Below, in pieces: positions 45,024-54,362 of a DNA stretch of 64,000 bases. The first letter of the stretch is position 1, and each line of letters begins with the position of its first letter. Location of the stretch: positions 505,317 to 569,316 of the forward strand of contig NZ_JACICF010000001.1 in NCBI RefSeq assembly GCF_014195685.1. The letters run 5' to 3'. The DNA comes from Sphingomicrobium lutaoense (GTDB lineage Bacteria; Pseudomonadota; Alphaproteobacteria; Sphingomonadales; Sphingomonadaceae). A program made the position numbers and the translations under genes. Under the pieces are notes generated by a model. The model did not search any database and had not been told where the DNA came from. It was given only the letters and a program-made list of their open reading frames with translations.

Positions 45024-46474
45024 TGGAATTTGCGTTGCTTCTGGCGGCGGGCGCGGCCGACGTGCCTGCCTGGGTACTCCTTGCCTATCTGGTAGCCGGG
45101 GTCTGTTTCATCCTCGCTCTGCGCGGGCTTTCCAGCCCGGAAAGCAGCCGCCGTGGCAATGGCTATGGCATGGTCGGGATGGCGATCGCCGTGGTCACCA
45201 CGCTGGCCACGCACGAAATTGCCAGCATCGCCGAAATCGGCATGGCGATCTTCCTTGGCGGGATCATTGGCCTGACGGTCGCGCGGCGGATCGCGATGAC
45301 TGCCATGCCGCAGCTCGTGGCCGCCTTTCATAGCCTTGTCGGCATGGCAGCGGTGCTGGTCGCTGCGGCAGCCTTTCTCAATCCCTCGGCCTTCGGGATC
45401 CTCGGAGCGGACGGGAATATCCTGGCGGTCAGTCGCATCGAAATGGCGTTGGGCGCGGCCATCGGTGCGATCACCTTCTCGGGCTCGGTCATTGCCTTTG
45501 CCAAGCTCAACGGGAACATGTCGGGTGCGCCTATCCTTCTGCCCGCACGCCATGTCATCAATCTCGGGACGCTTGGCGGGATCCTCGCGCTGACCGGCCT
45601 CTATGCGCTCAGCGGCGATGCGGGCGCGGGCGAGGGGATGGAATTCTGGATCATTGTCGCGCTGGCCTTTCTCGTCGGCTTTCTTCTCATCATCCCGATC
45701 GGCGGCGCGGACATGCCGGTCGTGGTGTCGATGCTTAACAGCTATTCGGGCTGGGCCGCGGCGGCGATGGGCTTCACGCTCGGCAATACGGCGATGATCA
45801 TCACCGGCGCGCTGGTGGGCTCTTCGGGCGCCATTCTTTCCTACATCATGTGCCGGGCGATGAACCGCAGCTTCGTCTCGGTGATCGCTGGCGGGTTCGG
45901 GCAGGATGCTTCGGCGGGCGGCGACAAGGGAAGCGCAATCGACCGCTCCTACAAGGCGGGGAGCGCCGAGGATGCGGCCTTCCTCCTGTCACAGGCCGAC
46001 AAGGTCATCATCGTGCCGGGCTATGGCATGGCGGTGGCGCAGGCGCAGCATGTCCTTCGCGAAATGACCGACCTTCTCAAGGAGAAGGGTGTCGAGGTGA
46101 AGTTCGCGATCCATCCCGTCGCGGGGCGCATGCCCGGCCATATGAACGTGCTGCTGGCCGAGGCCAATGTCCCCTATGACGAGGTTTTCGAGCTGGAGGA
46201 CATCAATTCGGAATTCGCGCAAGCCGATGTCGCCTTCGTCATCGGTGCCAACGACGTGACCAATCCGGCTGCCAAGACCGACAAGACCTCGCCCATCTAC
46301 GGCATGCCCGTTCTCGACGTTGAAAAGGCACGCACGACGCTCTTTATCAAGCGCTCGATGGGCGGCGCAGGCTATGCAGGCGTGGAGAATGAGCTCTTCT
46401 TCAGGGACAATACGATGATGCTCCTGTCGGACGCCAAGAAGATGGTCGAGGAAATCGTCAAGTCGCTCGACTGA
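45020..46474 (+). CDS. pntB: NAD(P) transhydrogenase subunit beta
   Basis: 484 residues. The N-terminal 270 residues are membrane helices (for example FHSLVGMAAVLVAAAAF and GNTAMIITGALVGSSGAILS). The C-terminal NADP-binding domain has IIVPGYGMAVAQAQH, IHPVAGRMPGHMNVLLAEA, VIGANDVTNPAA and KRSMGGAGYAGVENELF. Together with the alpha parts it uses the proton gradient to make NADPH from NADH. Overlaps the preceding gene and has AAGGAG upstream. Confidence 0.95.
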   Translation: MMEFALLLAAGAADVPAWVLLAYLVAGVCFILALRGLSSPESSRRGNGYGMVGMAIAVVTTLATHEIASIAEIGMAIFLGGIIGLTVARRIAMTAMPQLVAAFHSLVGMAAVLVAAAAFLNPSAFGILGADGNILAVSRIEMALGAAIGAITFSGSVIAFAKLNGNMSGAPILLPARHVINLGTLGGILALTGLYALSGDAGAGEGMEFWIIVALAFLVGFLLIIPIGGADMPVVVSMLNSYSGWAAAAMGFTLGNTAMIITGALVGSSGAILSYIMCRAMNRSFVSVIAGGFGQDASAGGDKGSAIDRSYKAGSAEDAAFLLSQADKVIIVPGYGMAVAQAQHVLREMTDLLKEKGVEVKFAIHPVAGRMPGHMNVLLAEANVPYDEVFELEDINSEFAQADVAFVIGANDVTNPAAKTDKTSPIYGMPVLDVEKARTTLFIKRSMGGAGYAGVENELFFRDNTMMLLSDAKKMVEEIVKSLD

Positions 46475-46617
46475 CCTCGGCCCGCGAGGAAAAATCGCCT
46501 TAGGGGGCGATAAGGGCTTGGGTTCAAGGAACAAATCGGGCAAGGTCGCCTAAAATTCGCTTACTGGGTTAGAGCCCCCAGCCGGTAGCCCCGGTTGCGC
46601 GGGCTATCGGGAGGACC

Positions 46618-47328
46618 ATGAAAAAACTTGGATTGATCGGCGGGACGAGCTGGAACTCGACGGCGCTTTATTACGATCATATCAACCGTCTGATCGCGCG
46701 CCGCCTCGGAGGCCTCTCCAGCGCTCGCATGATCATCGAAAGCATCGATCTGGCTCCCTATGCGGCTGCCCAGCAGCGCGGCGATGTCGAGACCGCGCAG
46801 CGCTATATCGTCGCGGCGGGATTGACACTGGTGGCGGGCGGCGCGGAGGCCATCATGATCGCCTCCAACACGACCCACAAATATGCGCCGGCGGTCGAGG
46901 AAGCGACCAAGCTACCCTTGCTGCACATCGCCGATCCGACGATCGCCAGGCTGAAGGCCGATGGCCGCAGGCGGGTGGCCTTGCTTGGCACCCGTTTCAC
47001 CATGACCGAGCCGTTTGCCCGCGAACGCTATGAAGCCGCCGGGATCGAGATCATGAACATCTCGCCCGACTGGATCGCGACCGTCGATCGCATCATCTTT
47101 TCCGAGCTGGCGCGGGGCGAGGTGCGGCGCGACAGCCAGCGCGCGTTCAAGACCCTGCTCACCGAATTGGCGCGGGCGCAGGCCGATGCGGTGGTGCTTG
47201 GCTGCACCGAACTGGTCCTTGCGGTGGATGCGCGCGCCAACGTGCTTCCGGTCTATGACACCACCGAGATCCACGCCCGCCATGCGGTCGAATGGATGTT
47301 GGGCGACGAAGCGCGCGCGGCGGCCTAG
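46618..47328 (+). CDS. Aspartate/glutamate racemase family protein
   Basis: 236 residues. KLGLIGGTSWNSTALYY opens the fold and GCTELVLAVDARANVLPVYDTT holds the second catalytic Cys. At the first catalytic position the sequence reads IASNTTHK, with Ser in place of Cys. One-cysteine members such as E. coli YgeA have Thr there, so this is probably a broad or one-base racemase with an uncertain substrate. It is monocistronic. The stop overlaps the stop of the convergent hypothetical gene by four bases. Confidence 0.85.
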   Translation: MKKLGLIGGTSWNSTALYYDHINRLIARRLGGLSSARMIIESIDLAPYAAAQQRGDVETAQRYIVAAGLTLVAGGAEAIMIASNTTHKYAPAVEEATKLPLLHIADPTIARLKADGRRRVALLGTRFTMTEPFARERYEAAGIEIMNISPDWIATVDRIIFSELARGEVRRDSQRAFKTLLTELARAQADAVVLGCTELVLAVDARANVLPVYDTTEIHARHAVEWMLGDEARAAA

Positions 47329-48041
47329 CGGATCGAGAAATCGGTGACGGTGAAACGGGCGGGCGCCGTGGCGAACACGCCGTGGCCGCGCAGGCCCGCC
47401 GAGCCAAAAACTAGGCCGATCCGACCTGCATGCCGCAATGCGGCACGATAAGCGGTCGGATTATTTCCCGCGGTAATCCCACCGGTGACGCCAACCCACG
47501 CAGGGTCGTCTAGCCTAACCCTCATCTCGAACTGTCCCGGTTTGATCTGTCTTACCTCAGCTGGTGGTGCATACCACCGGTACGCGGCGAACCGTCCCCG
47601 CCCTGACCAATTGTCTCCAGCCCGCTGAAAGTAGAGACTAACTGTCGCTGGACGATGACTATCTTCCTGGGGGATGAATCGCGTTCCGGGCGAAGCCTCA
47701 ACTTGGTAACGAACCCGTATGATCGAGGCGCCCGCTAATGTCCGAACCGGCCGGGTCACGTAATGTACATGGCCTGCGCGGGCGCTGGCATAGGGAAAAT
47801 CGAAGGTAAAGCCGCCATGGCCGAAATCGCGCGCATAGAGCGGCATGCCAAGCGAATAGTTGCGCCCCCGCGCGATGGGGCCAATCTGCCAACCACCGTG
47901 CCGGGCCTCCGCAGCGTACGGAGTGACGGCAGCGGCAAGGCTGTCGCGGCTGAAGAGCTTGGCGCGAACCTGCGCGTCGGCGCTCGTCGCCGTGAAGGCG
48001 AGGGCAGCGATCGCCAGGCTGGTCATGGCTTTGATCATCAT
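47325..48041 (-). CDS. Exported protein of unknown function
   Basis: 238 residues from ATG at 48041 with a signal peptide (SLAIAALAFTATSADAQ). The rest is rich in beta-strand patterns (FTFDFPYASARAGHVHYV, SIIRVRYQVEASPGTRFIP, ATVSLYFQRAGDNWS, FEMRVRLDDPAWVGVTGG, GHGVFATAPARFTVTDFSI), which suggests a beta-sandwich such as a carbohydrate-binding or laminarinase-like fold. I do not recognise a family with confidence. The frame is open further to 48413 but without a plausible start. Its 5' end is about 100 bases from the divergent uvrC start. Confidence 0.7.
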   Translation of the reverse strand: MMIKAMTSLAIAALAFTATSADAQVRAKLFSRDSLAAAVTPYAAEARHGGWQIGPIARGRNYSLGMPLYARDFGHGGFTFDFPYASARAGHVHYVTRPVRTLAGASIIRVRYQVEASPGTRFIPQEDSHRPATVSLYFQRAGDNWSGRGRFAAYRWYAPPAEVRQIKPGQFEMRVRLDDPAWVGVTGGITAGNNPTAYRAALRHAGRIGLVFGSAGLRGHGVFATAPARFTVTDFSIR

Positions 48042-48140
48042 TGCGCCGATATAGCCAAATCGCCGTTTCGCCTCGCTGAACGGCAGTGAAAGTTGCCGTG
48101 CAGCTTTATCCCGGCGGGGAAACTTCCTAAATCCAATGCC

Positions 48141-50081
48141 GTGAGCAAGGCCGACAGACCCGACCAGCCCGGCGCCAAGGAGCGTTTCAACGAGGACAAG
48201 GCCACTTCGACCGTCAAGGGCGGCGGGGCCAAGCCCGATATCGAGGCAGGCATCAAGGCGATCCGCAATGTCGTGCGGACGCTTCCGGTGCGCCCCGGCG
48301 TCTATCGCATGCTCGATGCCAAGGGCGATGTTCTCTATGTCGGCAAGGCCCGGGCGCTCAAGAACCGGGTGTCCAACTATACGCAGGTCGCACGCCTGAC
48401 CAAGCGGCTGCAACGCATGGTGGCGCAGACTCGGTCGATGACCATCGTCACCACCAACAGCGAAGCCGAGGCACTACTTCTCGAAGCGCAGCTCATCAAG
48501 CGATTCCGGCCGCCCTACAATGTGCTGCTTCGCGACGACAAAAGCTTTCCCTTCATCCTCCTGCGCGAGGATCATGACTTCCCGCAGGTGCGGCTGCACC
48601 GTGGCGCACGGCGGACCAAGGGCCAATATTATGGCCCCTTCGCGAGCGCGGGATCGGTTCGGCGCACGCTTAACGCGCTCCAGAAGATGTTCCTGTTGCG
48701 CAGCTGTTCGGACGGCTTTTTCCGCGGGCGCGACCGGCCCTGCCTCCTCTACCAGATCAAGCGCTGCTCGGCGCCCTGCGTGGGGCGGATATCGGAAGAG
48801 GATTATTCCGAGCTGGTGGCGGACGCCAAACTCTTCCTCGCGGGCAAGTCCACGGGAGTGCAGAAGAAGCTGGGCGAACAGATGGCCCGCGCCGCCGAGG
48901 AGCAGGACTTCGAACTGGCGGCGATCTATCGCGACCGGCTGCGCGCGCTCACCTATGTGCAGGGATCGCAGACCATCCATGCCGAGGGGCTGGGCGATGG
49001 CGACGTCTTTGCGCTGGCCGAGAAAGCGGGGCAGGTGTCGATCCAGGCCTTTTTCGTTCGCGGCGGGCAGAATTGGGGGCATCGCGCTTTCTTCCCCAAG
49101 GGCACCGAAGGTGTTCCGCTCGATGAAGTGCTCACCGATTTCATGATGCAATTTTATGAAGATGTGCCGCCGCCCGCGCGCATCCTCGTCGATCGCGACC
49201 TGCCCGAAAGCGATTTGATCGCGCAGGCCCTGTCCGAGCGGGCCGAACGGAAAGTCGAACTGTCGCGGCCGCAGCGTGGGGCAAGACGCAGGCTCATCGA
49301 ACAGGCCAGCCGCAATGCGGTCGAGGCGCTCGACCGGCGGCTGGCGGAAAGCACCACACAGGCGAAACTGCTGCGCGAACTGGCCGAGACTTTCGAACTC
49401 GACGGACCGCCCGAACGGATCGAAGTCTATGACAACAGCCATATCATGGGCACCAATGCGACCGGCGCGATGATCGTCGCGGGGCCCGAAGGCTTCCAAA
49501 AGAACAGCTATCGAAAGTTCAACATCAAGTCGAACATCACGCCGGGCGATGATTTCGGCATGATGAAGGAAGTGCTCACGCGGCGCTTCGCCCGGCTCGC
49601 CAAGGACGATCCCGACCGTTCGAAAGGCGACTGGCCCGACCTTTTGCTCATCGACGGTGGCAAGGGACAATTGTCGAGCGTCCTCGACATCATGGAGGAA
49701 GCGGGCGTCGAGGACGTGCCGGTGGTCGCGGTCGCTAAGGGGCCCGACCGCAACGCCGGTCGGGAGGTCTTCCACATGCCCGGAGGGCGTGAGATCCGGC
49801 TCCCGCCCAATGCGCCCTTGCTCTTCTACCTCCAGCGCTTGCGCGACGAGGCGCATCGCTTCGCCATCGGCACGCACCGCGCCAAGCGGGCCAAGAGCTT
49901 CACGGGATCGACGCTCGACGAAGTGCCGGGAGTCGGGCCCGCGCGCAAGCGCGCCCTGCTGATGCATTTCGGGACTGCCAAGGCGGTCAAGTCGGCCGCG
50001 CTCGACGATCTGGAAAAGGCGCCGGGCATTTCCCGCGCGACCGCGCGCCAGATCCATGACTATTTCCATCCCCGCGGCTGA
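48141..50081 (+). CDS. uvrC: Excinuclease ABC subunit C
   Basis: 646 residues from a GTG at 48141; the frame is open to 48093 upstream. A GIY-YIG nuclease domain starts about residue 35 (PGVYRMLDAKGDVLYVGKA), followed by a Cys-rich region, a UVR motif (ARAAEEQDFELAAIYRDRL), the C-terminal RNase H-like nuclease (EVYDNSHIMGTNATGAM, LLLIDGGKGQL) and a helix-hairpin-helix tail (VPGVGPARKRALLMHFG). It makes both incisions in nucleotide excision repair. The stop overlaps the recO ATG by one base. Confidence 0.94.
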   Translation: MSKADRPDQPGAKERFNEDKATSTVKGGGAKPDIEAGIKAIRNVVRTLPVRPGVYRMLDAKGDVLYVGKARALKNRVSNYTQVARLTKRLQRMVAQTRSMTIVTTNSEAEALLLEAQLIKRFRPPYNVLLRDDKSFPFILLREDHDFPQVRLHRGARRTKGQYYGPFASAGSVRRTLNALQKMFLLRSCSDGFFRGRDRPCLLYQIKRCSAPCVGRISEEDYSELVADAKLFLAGKSTGVQKKLGEQMARAAEEQDFELAAIYRDRLRALTYVQGSQTIHAEGLGDGDVFALAEKAGQVSIQAFFVRGGQNWGHRAFFPKGTEGVPLDEVLTDFMMQFYEDVPPPARILVDRDLPESDLIAQALSERAERKVELSRPQRGARRRLIEQASRNAVEALDRRLAESTTQAKLLRELAETFELDGPPERIEVYDNSHIMGTNATGAMIVAGPEGFQKNSYRKFNIKSNITPGDDFGMMKEVLTRRFARLAKDDPDRSKGDWPDLLLIDGGKGQLSSVLDIMEEAGVEDVPVVAVAKGPDRNAGREVFHMPGGREIRLPPNAPLLFYLQRLRDEAHRFAIGTHRAKRAKSFTGSTLDEVPGVGPARKRALLMHFGTAKAVKSAALDDLEKAPGISRATARQIHDYFHPRG

Positions 50082-50821
50082 TGCGGCTGACGCTCTCCGC
50101 GATTGTGACCGCGCTCCGCGCCCATGGCGAGCATGGCGGGGTTGTCCGCCTGTTCACACGCGAAGAAGGGCTGCTAGCCGCTTATGTACGCGGCGCTCGT
50201 GGCAAGCGCCTCGGCCCCGTTCTTCAGCCTGGCAACGATGTGCAGGCCGCGATCAGCGCGCGCAGCGAACAGCAATTGGCGCAGGGGCAGGTCGAACTCA
50301 CTCACAGTCGCGGCCCGCTATTCGGCGAACCGCTCCCGGCGGCGGCGATTGCCTGGTCCTGCGCGCTCACCGCGACCGCGCTTCCCGAAGGGCAGGCCTA
50401 CCCACGGCTCCATGATGCGCTGTCGGGGCTGCTGGCGGCGATCGAGGCCGCACCTTCGGCGAGCGGCTGGGGCACATCGCTGGTCCGTTTCGAACTGCTC
50501 ATGCTCGCCGAACTGGGGTTCGGCCTCGACCTTTCGGAATGCGCGGTGACCGGCAGCAGCGAGGATCTGGTCGCGGTATCGCCCCGGTCGGGCCGGGCCG
50601 TCAGCGCCGGAGCGGCCGAGCCTTACCAGGGCAGGTTGCTTGCCTTGCCGCCTTTTCTGCGCTCGGGTGAATCATTCGCATCCTGGGAGGATGTTCTCGC
50701 GGGATTGGCGCTTAGCGGCCATTTTCTGGAGCGTGACTTGCTGACCGACCGAGCCGCGAACATCCTTCCGGCGCGTGAAAGATTGATAACGCGGTTGCGC
50801 GGAGCCGCCGGGCTTGCTTAG
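50081..50821 (+). CDS. recO: DNA repair protein RecO
   Basis: 246 residues. The N-terminal OB-like part (LSAIVTALRAHGEHGGVVRLFTR, LLAAYVRGARG, QPGNDVQA) and the helical C-terminal part (LVRFELLMLAELGFGLDLSECAVTG, LSGHFLERDLL) match RecO of alphaproteobacteria. It loads RecA with RecR in recombinational repair. It lacks the zinc-finger cysteines found in some other groups, as usual in this class. Coupled to uvrC. Confidence 0.88.
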   Translation: MRLTLSAIVTALRAHGEHGGVVRLFTREEGLLAAYVRGARGKRLGPVLQPGNDVQAAISARSEQQLAQGQVELTHSRGPLFGEPLPAAAIAWSCALTATALPEGQAYPRLHDALSGLLAAIEAAPSASGWGTSLVRFELLMLAELGFGLDLSECAVTGSSEDLVAVSPRSGRAVSAGAAEPYQGRLLALPPFLRSGESFASWEDVLAGLALSGHFLERDLLTDRAANILPARERLITRLRGAAGLA

Positions 50822-50830
50822 CCTTCGTCC

Positions 50831-51241
50831 ATGACCGCGACCAAGGCCCTCGACATGCTGTTCGGACATAGCGCGACCACCGGTGACATCACCGTCCGCG
50901 TGGCCGTGAACTATCTTGCCGAACAATCCGCTCCGGGCGAGGACCGCTGGTTCTGGTCTTATCATATCCGCATAGAGAACAAGGGTAAGGGACCGGTGCA
51001 ACTGCTCGGCCGACGCTGGCTCATTCTCGACGGACGCGGCATCGCGAGCGAAGTCATCGGCGAAGGCGTGGTGGGCGACATGCCCGTAATTGCGCCGGGT
51101 TCGAGCTATGACTATGTCTCGGGCTGCCCGCTCGCCACGCCGACCGGATCGATGGAAGGCAGCTACCAGATGGTCGCCGAGAATGGCGACGCCTTCGAAG
51201 TCGAGATCCCCAAATTCCCCTTGCAGGGCCCCGCCGTCTAG
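50831..51241 (+). CDS. apaG: ApaG protein (Co2+/Mg2+ efflux-associated)
   Basis: 136 residues with the compact beta-sandwich ApaG pattern: VAVNYLAEQSAPGEDRWFWS, IRIENKGKGPVQLLGRRW and VIAPGSSYDYVSGCPLATPTGSMEGSY. The role in metal resistance is known only in enteric bacteria; here it is inferred by homology. It follows recO by nine bases and probably shares its transcript. It is convergent with ugd. Confidence 0.88.
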   Translation: MTATKALDMLFGHSATTGDITVRVAVNYLAEQSAPGEDRWFWSYHIRIENKGKGPVQLLGRRWLILDGRGIASEVIGEGVVGDMPVIAPGSSYDYVSGCPLATPTGSMEGSYQMVAENGDAFEVEIPKFPLQGPAV

Positions 51242-51247
51242 CGCGCC

Positions 51248-52552
51248 TCAGCGCCCGATCGGATAATAGTCGAGGCCTGCGCGCTCGGCCTCGTCGCGCT
51301 CGTAGACATTGCGAAGATCGACCAGTGCCGTGCCCCGCATGGCTTTTTTCATGCGGGCAAGATCAAGACCGCGAAAGCTGTCCCATTCAGTGCAGATGAC
51401 CAGCGCATCGGCATCGTCCGCCACGCCATAGGGTTGTTCGCAATAGACGAGTTCTTCGGGCATCACCTTGGCGGCTTCCTTCATCCCGACGGGGTCGAAC
51501 GCCATCACTTGCGCGCCGCCCTCGATCAGTCCGCGCACGAGCGGGATCGACGGGGCTTCGCGCATATCGTCGGTATTGGGTTTGAAGGTGAGGCCGAGGA
51601 TCCCGACCTTCTTGCCCTCAAGGCTGCCGCCAAGCGCCCTGGCGACGCGCTCGGCCATCGCGGCCTTCCGGTCGTCGTTGAACCTGACCACCGTGTTGAC
51701 GATCTTGGCGTCGACATTGAAGTCGTCGGCAGTTTTCAGGAGCGCAAGCGTGTCCTTGGGAAAGCAGCTTCCCCCATAGCCCGGGCCCGGGTGAAGAAAT
51801 TTGGGGCCGATCCGCCCGTCGAGCCCGATGCCTCGCGCCAGTTCCTGCACGTCGGCGCCGACCGCTTCGCAGATATCGGCCATTTCGTTGATGAAGCTGA
51901 TCTTGGTCGCGAGAAAGGCATTTGCGGCATACTTGGTCAGCTCCGCCGTGCGCCGCGAAGTGAACAGCATCGGCGCCTTGTTGAGGAAAAGCGGGCGATA
52001 GATTTCGGTGAGCACATCGCGCGCCTTCTGGTCCTCGGCACCCACCAGAATGCGATCAGGGTGCTTGAAATCGACGATCGCCGCGCCTTCGCGCAGGAAC
52101 TCTGGGTTGGAGGCCACCACCGTTCCTTCGGGCGCGCCCTCTTCTTCGAGGATGCGGGCGATTTCGTCGCCTGTGCCCACCGGCACGGTAGACTTGGTAA
52201 CGATCACCGCCGGGTCCCTCAGGGCGCGCGCGATTTCGCGCACTGCGTCATAGACATAGGTGAGATCGGCATGGCCATCGCCGCGCCGCGAGGGCGTACC
52301 GACCGCGATGAAGATTGCCTGCGCATCGGGAAGCGCTTCGGAAAGCTTGCCCGTAAAGGACAAACGCCCATCGGCGACATTCTGTTTGACGAGGCCTTCG
52401 AGGCCAGGTTCCCAGATCGGCATCTCGCCGCGCGCGAGCATGTCGAGCTTGGCCGGGTCCTTGTCGACGCAGATCACGTCATGGCCGAAGTCGGCAAAAC
52501 AGGCCCCTGACACAAGACCGACATATCCGGTGCCGATGATGACGATTTTCAC
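51248..52552 (-). CDS. ugd: UDP-glucose 6-dehydrogenase
   Basis: 434 residues. Rossmann start VKIVIIGTGYVGLVSGACFADFGH, the motifs STVPVGTGDE and NPEFLREGAAIVDF, the catalytic Cys in GYGGSCFPKDTLAL, and a C-terminal UDP-binding domain (LGLTFKPNTDDMREAPS) are all present. It oxidises UDP-glucose to UDP-glucuronate, a precursor for acidic exopolysaccharide, and it lies 6 kb before the polysaccharide locus. The start is GTG at 52552, with AGGAG eight bases upstream; the earlier ATG at 52624 has no such signal. Confidence 0.94.
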   Translation of the reverse strand: MKIVIIGTGYVGLVSGACFADFGHDVICVDKDPAKLDMLARGEMPIWEPGLEGLVKQNVADGRLSFTGKLSEALPDAQAIFIAVGTPSRRGDGHADLTYVYDAVREIARALRDPAVIVTKSTVPVGTGDEIARILEEEGAPEGTVVASNPEFLREGAAIVDFKHPDRILVGAEDQKARDVLTEIYRPLFLNKAPMLFTSRRTAELTKYAANAFLATKISFINEMADICEAVGADVQELARGIGLDGRIGPKFLHPGPGYGGSCFPKDTLALLKTADDFNVDAKIVNTVVRFNDDRKAAMAERVARALGGSLEGKKVGILGLTFKPNTDDMREAPSIPLVRGLIEGGAQVMAFDPVGMKEAAKVMPEELVYCEQPYGVADDADALVICTEWDSFRGLDLARMKKAMRGTALVDLRNVYERDEAERAGLDYYPIGR

Positions 52553-52843
52553 GCGTTCATTCTCCTCGCCGCGACAATCTACTCCGCCGTGCCTTAAGAG
52601 CAACCTGAGCTGCTTTCCAGCCACCTACAATCGCAGGGGTGACACAAATTCCGTGGAAGCTTCCGCCCGCGACCGTTCGTCCTCGGACAGCCATGCTCTC
52701 AGTGAATACCAACGGCATGGGTATAAGGGTTAACTATGCAGACCCCTTGCCGTATCCTTCCGTGGTTTCCATCTAGGCATCTTGCTATTACATGGCTCGG
52801 ACATGGCTCCTAGGGGCCGTAGAAGGAAAGTCTCACCAGTCCA

Positions 52844-53590
52844 GTGGTCATCAGTCTCCTGCGCAAGGCCAAGTCAAAGGGTAAAGCCACCTTGCCGGAC
52901 GGCAAGCGGGTCTATGCCATCGGCGATATTCATGGCTGTATCGACCAGCTCGAAGCGCTTCTCGGCGCGATCGAGGCCGATCTTGCCGATTATGATGGCC
53001 AGAGCCGCCTCGTCTTTCTCGGCGACTATATCGACCGCGGCCCCGACAGTCGCGGCGTGGTCGAACGGCTGATCGGGGGCAATCTGCCGGGCGAGAAGCA
53101 GTATTTCCTCAAGGGCAACCATGAGGAAGCGATGCTCGAGGTGCTCAACGGCAAGGGCAAAAAGGCCGCCGGCTGGCTGTCGTATGGCGGCAAGGAAATG
53201 ATGGAAAGCTACGGTATCGGTCGCAAGGAGCTCTATGATGCGGGCGGCGACGCCGGATCACTCCTGCGCGAAGCCTTGCCCGAGAGCCACCGCTCTTTCT
53301 TCGAGAATCTCCGTTTGAAGAAGAAGATCGGCGATTATCTGTTCGTCCATGCGGGCATCCGTCCCGGCACCCCGATCGATGAGCAGCAGGCAAGCGACCT
53401 ACTGTGGATTCGCGAACGGTTCCTCAAGTCCGACAAGGACCATGGCGTGGTGGTGGTTCACGGCCACACGATCACCGGAAAGCCCGAATCCAAGAAGAAT
53501 CGCATCGGAATTGACACCGGCTGCTACGCCACCGGACAGCTCACCGCCGTTCGCCTGCAAGGCAGCGAGCGCGCTTTCATCACCGTCTGA
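52844..53590 (+). CDS. Serine/threonine protein phosphatase-like metallophosphoesterase
   Basis: 248 residues. The PPP signature motifs are complete: GDIHGC, GDYIDRGPDS, GNHEE, and later the metal-binding His in VHAG and VHGHT. It is a two-metal phosphoesterase of the bacterial PrpA/lambda-phosphatase type. The start GTG at 52844 lacks a clear close ribosome site (AAGGA lies 20 bases before), so the true start could differ by a few codons. Confidence 0.87.
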   Translation: MVISLLRKAKSKGKATLPDGKRVYAIGDIHGCIDQLEALLGAIEADLADYDGQSRLVFLGDYIDRGPDSRGVVERLIGGNLPGEKQYFLKGNHEEAMLEVLNGKGKKAAGWLSYGGKEMMESYGIGRKELYDAGGDAGSLLREALPESHRSFFENLRLKKKIGDYLFVHAGIRPGTPIDEQQASDLLWIRERFLKSDKDHGVVVVHGHTITGKPESKKNRIGIDTGCYATGQLTAVRLQGSERAFITV

Positions 53591-53594
53591 TCCG

Positions 53595-54362
53595 CTAGCT
53601 TTCGAGAAGACCGTCGAGAGCGGCCATCGCTTCATGATGGGTGAGGTCGAGATCGAGCGGCGTCACCGAGATGAAGCCGTCGGCCACGCTTTCCAGATCG
53701 GTGCGATGTCCCGGTGTCTCCACTGTTTCGCCCAGACCGAACCAGTAATAGCGAAAGCCGCGCGGATCCTTGCGCTCGATCACCTCGAGGCGGGCATAAT
53801 CGCGAAAACCCTGCGAACAGGCGCGCACGCCCTTGACCTTGTCGGCCGGGAGCGGCGGAAAATTGATGTTGATGAGCGTGCGTTTCTCGGGGAGCGCCTT
53901 GATGAGTTTTTCGAGGACCGCGGCACCATGCGCTTCGGCGGCTTCGAACTGGACGCCATCGGCATCGCCGGGACGAGCGCTCGCCTGGCTGAGGGCGATC
54001 GACGGCACGCCCGCCAATGCCCCTTCCATCGCCGCAGAGACAGTGCCCGAATAAGTGACGTCCTCGCCAAGATTGGCTCCGCGATTGACACCCGACAGGA
54101 TGAGATCGGGCCAATCGTCCTTCATGATGCTGCCGAGTGCGAGCATCACCGCATCGGTGGGCGTTCCGGTCACCGAAAAGCGCTTCGGGCCATGCTTGCG
54201 AATACGGAGCGGGCGGGTGAGCGTCAGGCTGTGCCCGGCCCCCGACTGCTCTTCCGAAGGCGCGACGACCGTTACGTCATCCGACAGTTTTGAAGCGATG
54301 CGTTCAAGAATTTCGAGTCCCGGCGCATGGATTCCGTCATCATTGGTGAGCAATATTTTCAT
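53595..54362 (-). CDS. surE: 5'/3'-nucleotidase SurE
   Basis: 255 residues. LLTNDDGIHAPGL holds the metal-binding Asp pair; SGAGHSLT, GTPTDAV, LSGVNRGANLGEDVTYSGTVSAAME and the C-terminal SVTPLDLDLTHHEAM are family signatures. It removes phosphate from nucleoside 5'- and 3'-monophosphates. It is convergent with the phosphatase gene and has a 270-base region upstream before the divergent dksA-like gene. Confidence 0.94.
   Translation of the reverse strand: MKILLTNDDGIHAPGLEILERIASKLSDDVTVVAPSEEQSGAGHSLTLTRPLRIRKHGPKRFSVTGTPTDAVMLALGSIMKDDWPDLILSGVNRGANLGEDVTYSGTVSAAMEGALAGVPSIALSQASARPGDADGVQFEAAEAHGAAVLEKLIKALPEKRTLININFPPLPADKVKGVRACSQGFRDYARLEVIERKDPRGFRYYWFGLGETVETPGHRTDLESVADGFISVTPLDLDLTHHEAMAALDGLLES

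Noticed and set aside
48474-50069. Long open frame antisense to uvrC
   Set aside because: uvrC is intact on the plus strand.
51434-52510. Open frame antisense to ugd
   Set aside because: ugd is complete with catalytic residues; the antisense frame has none.
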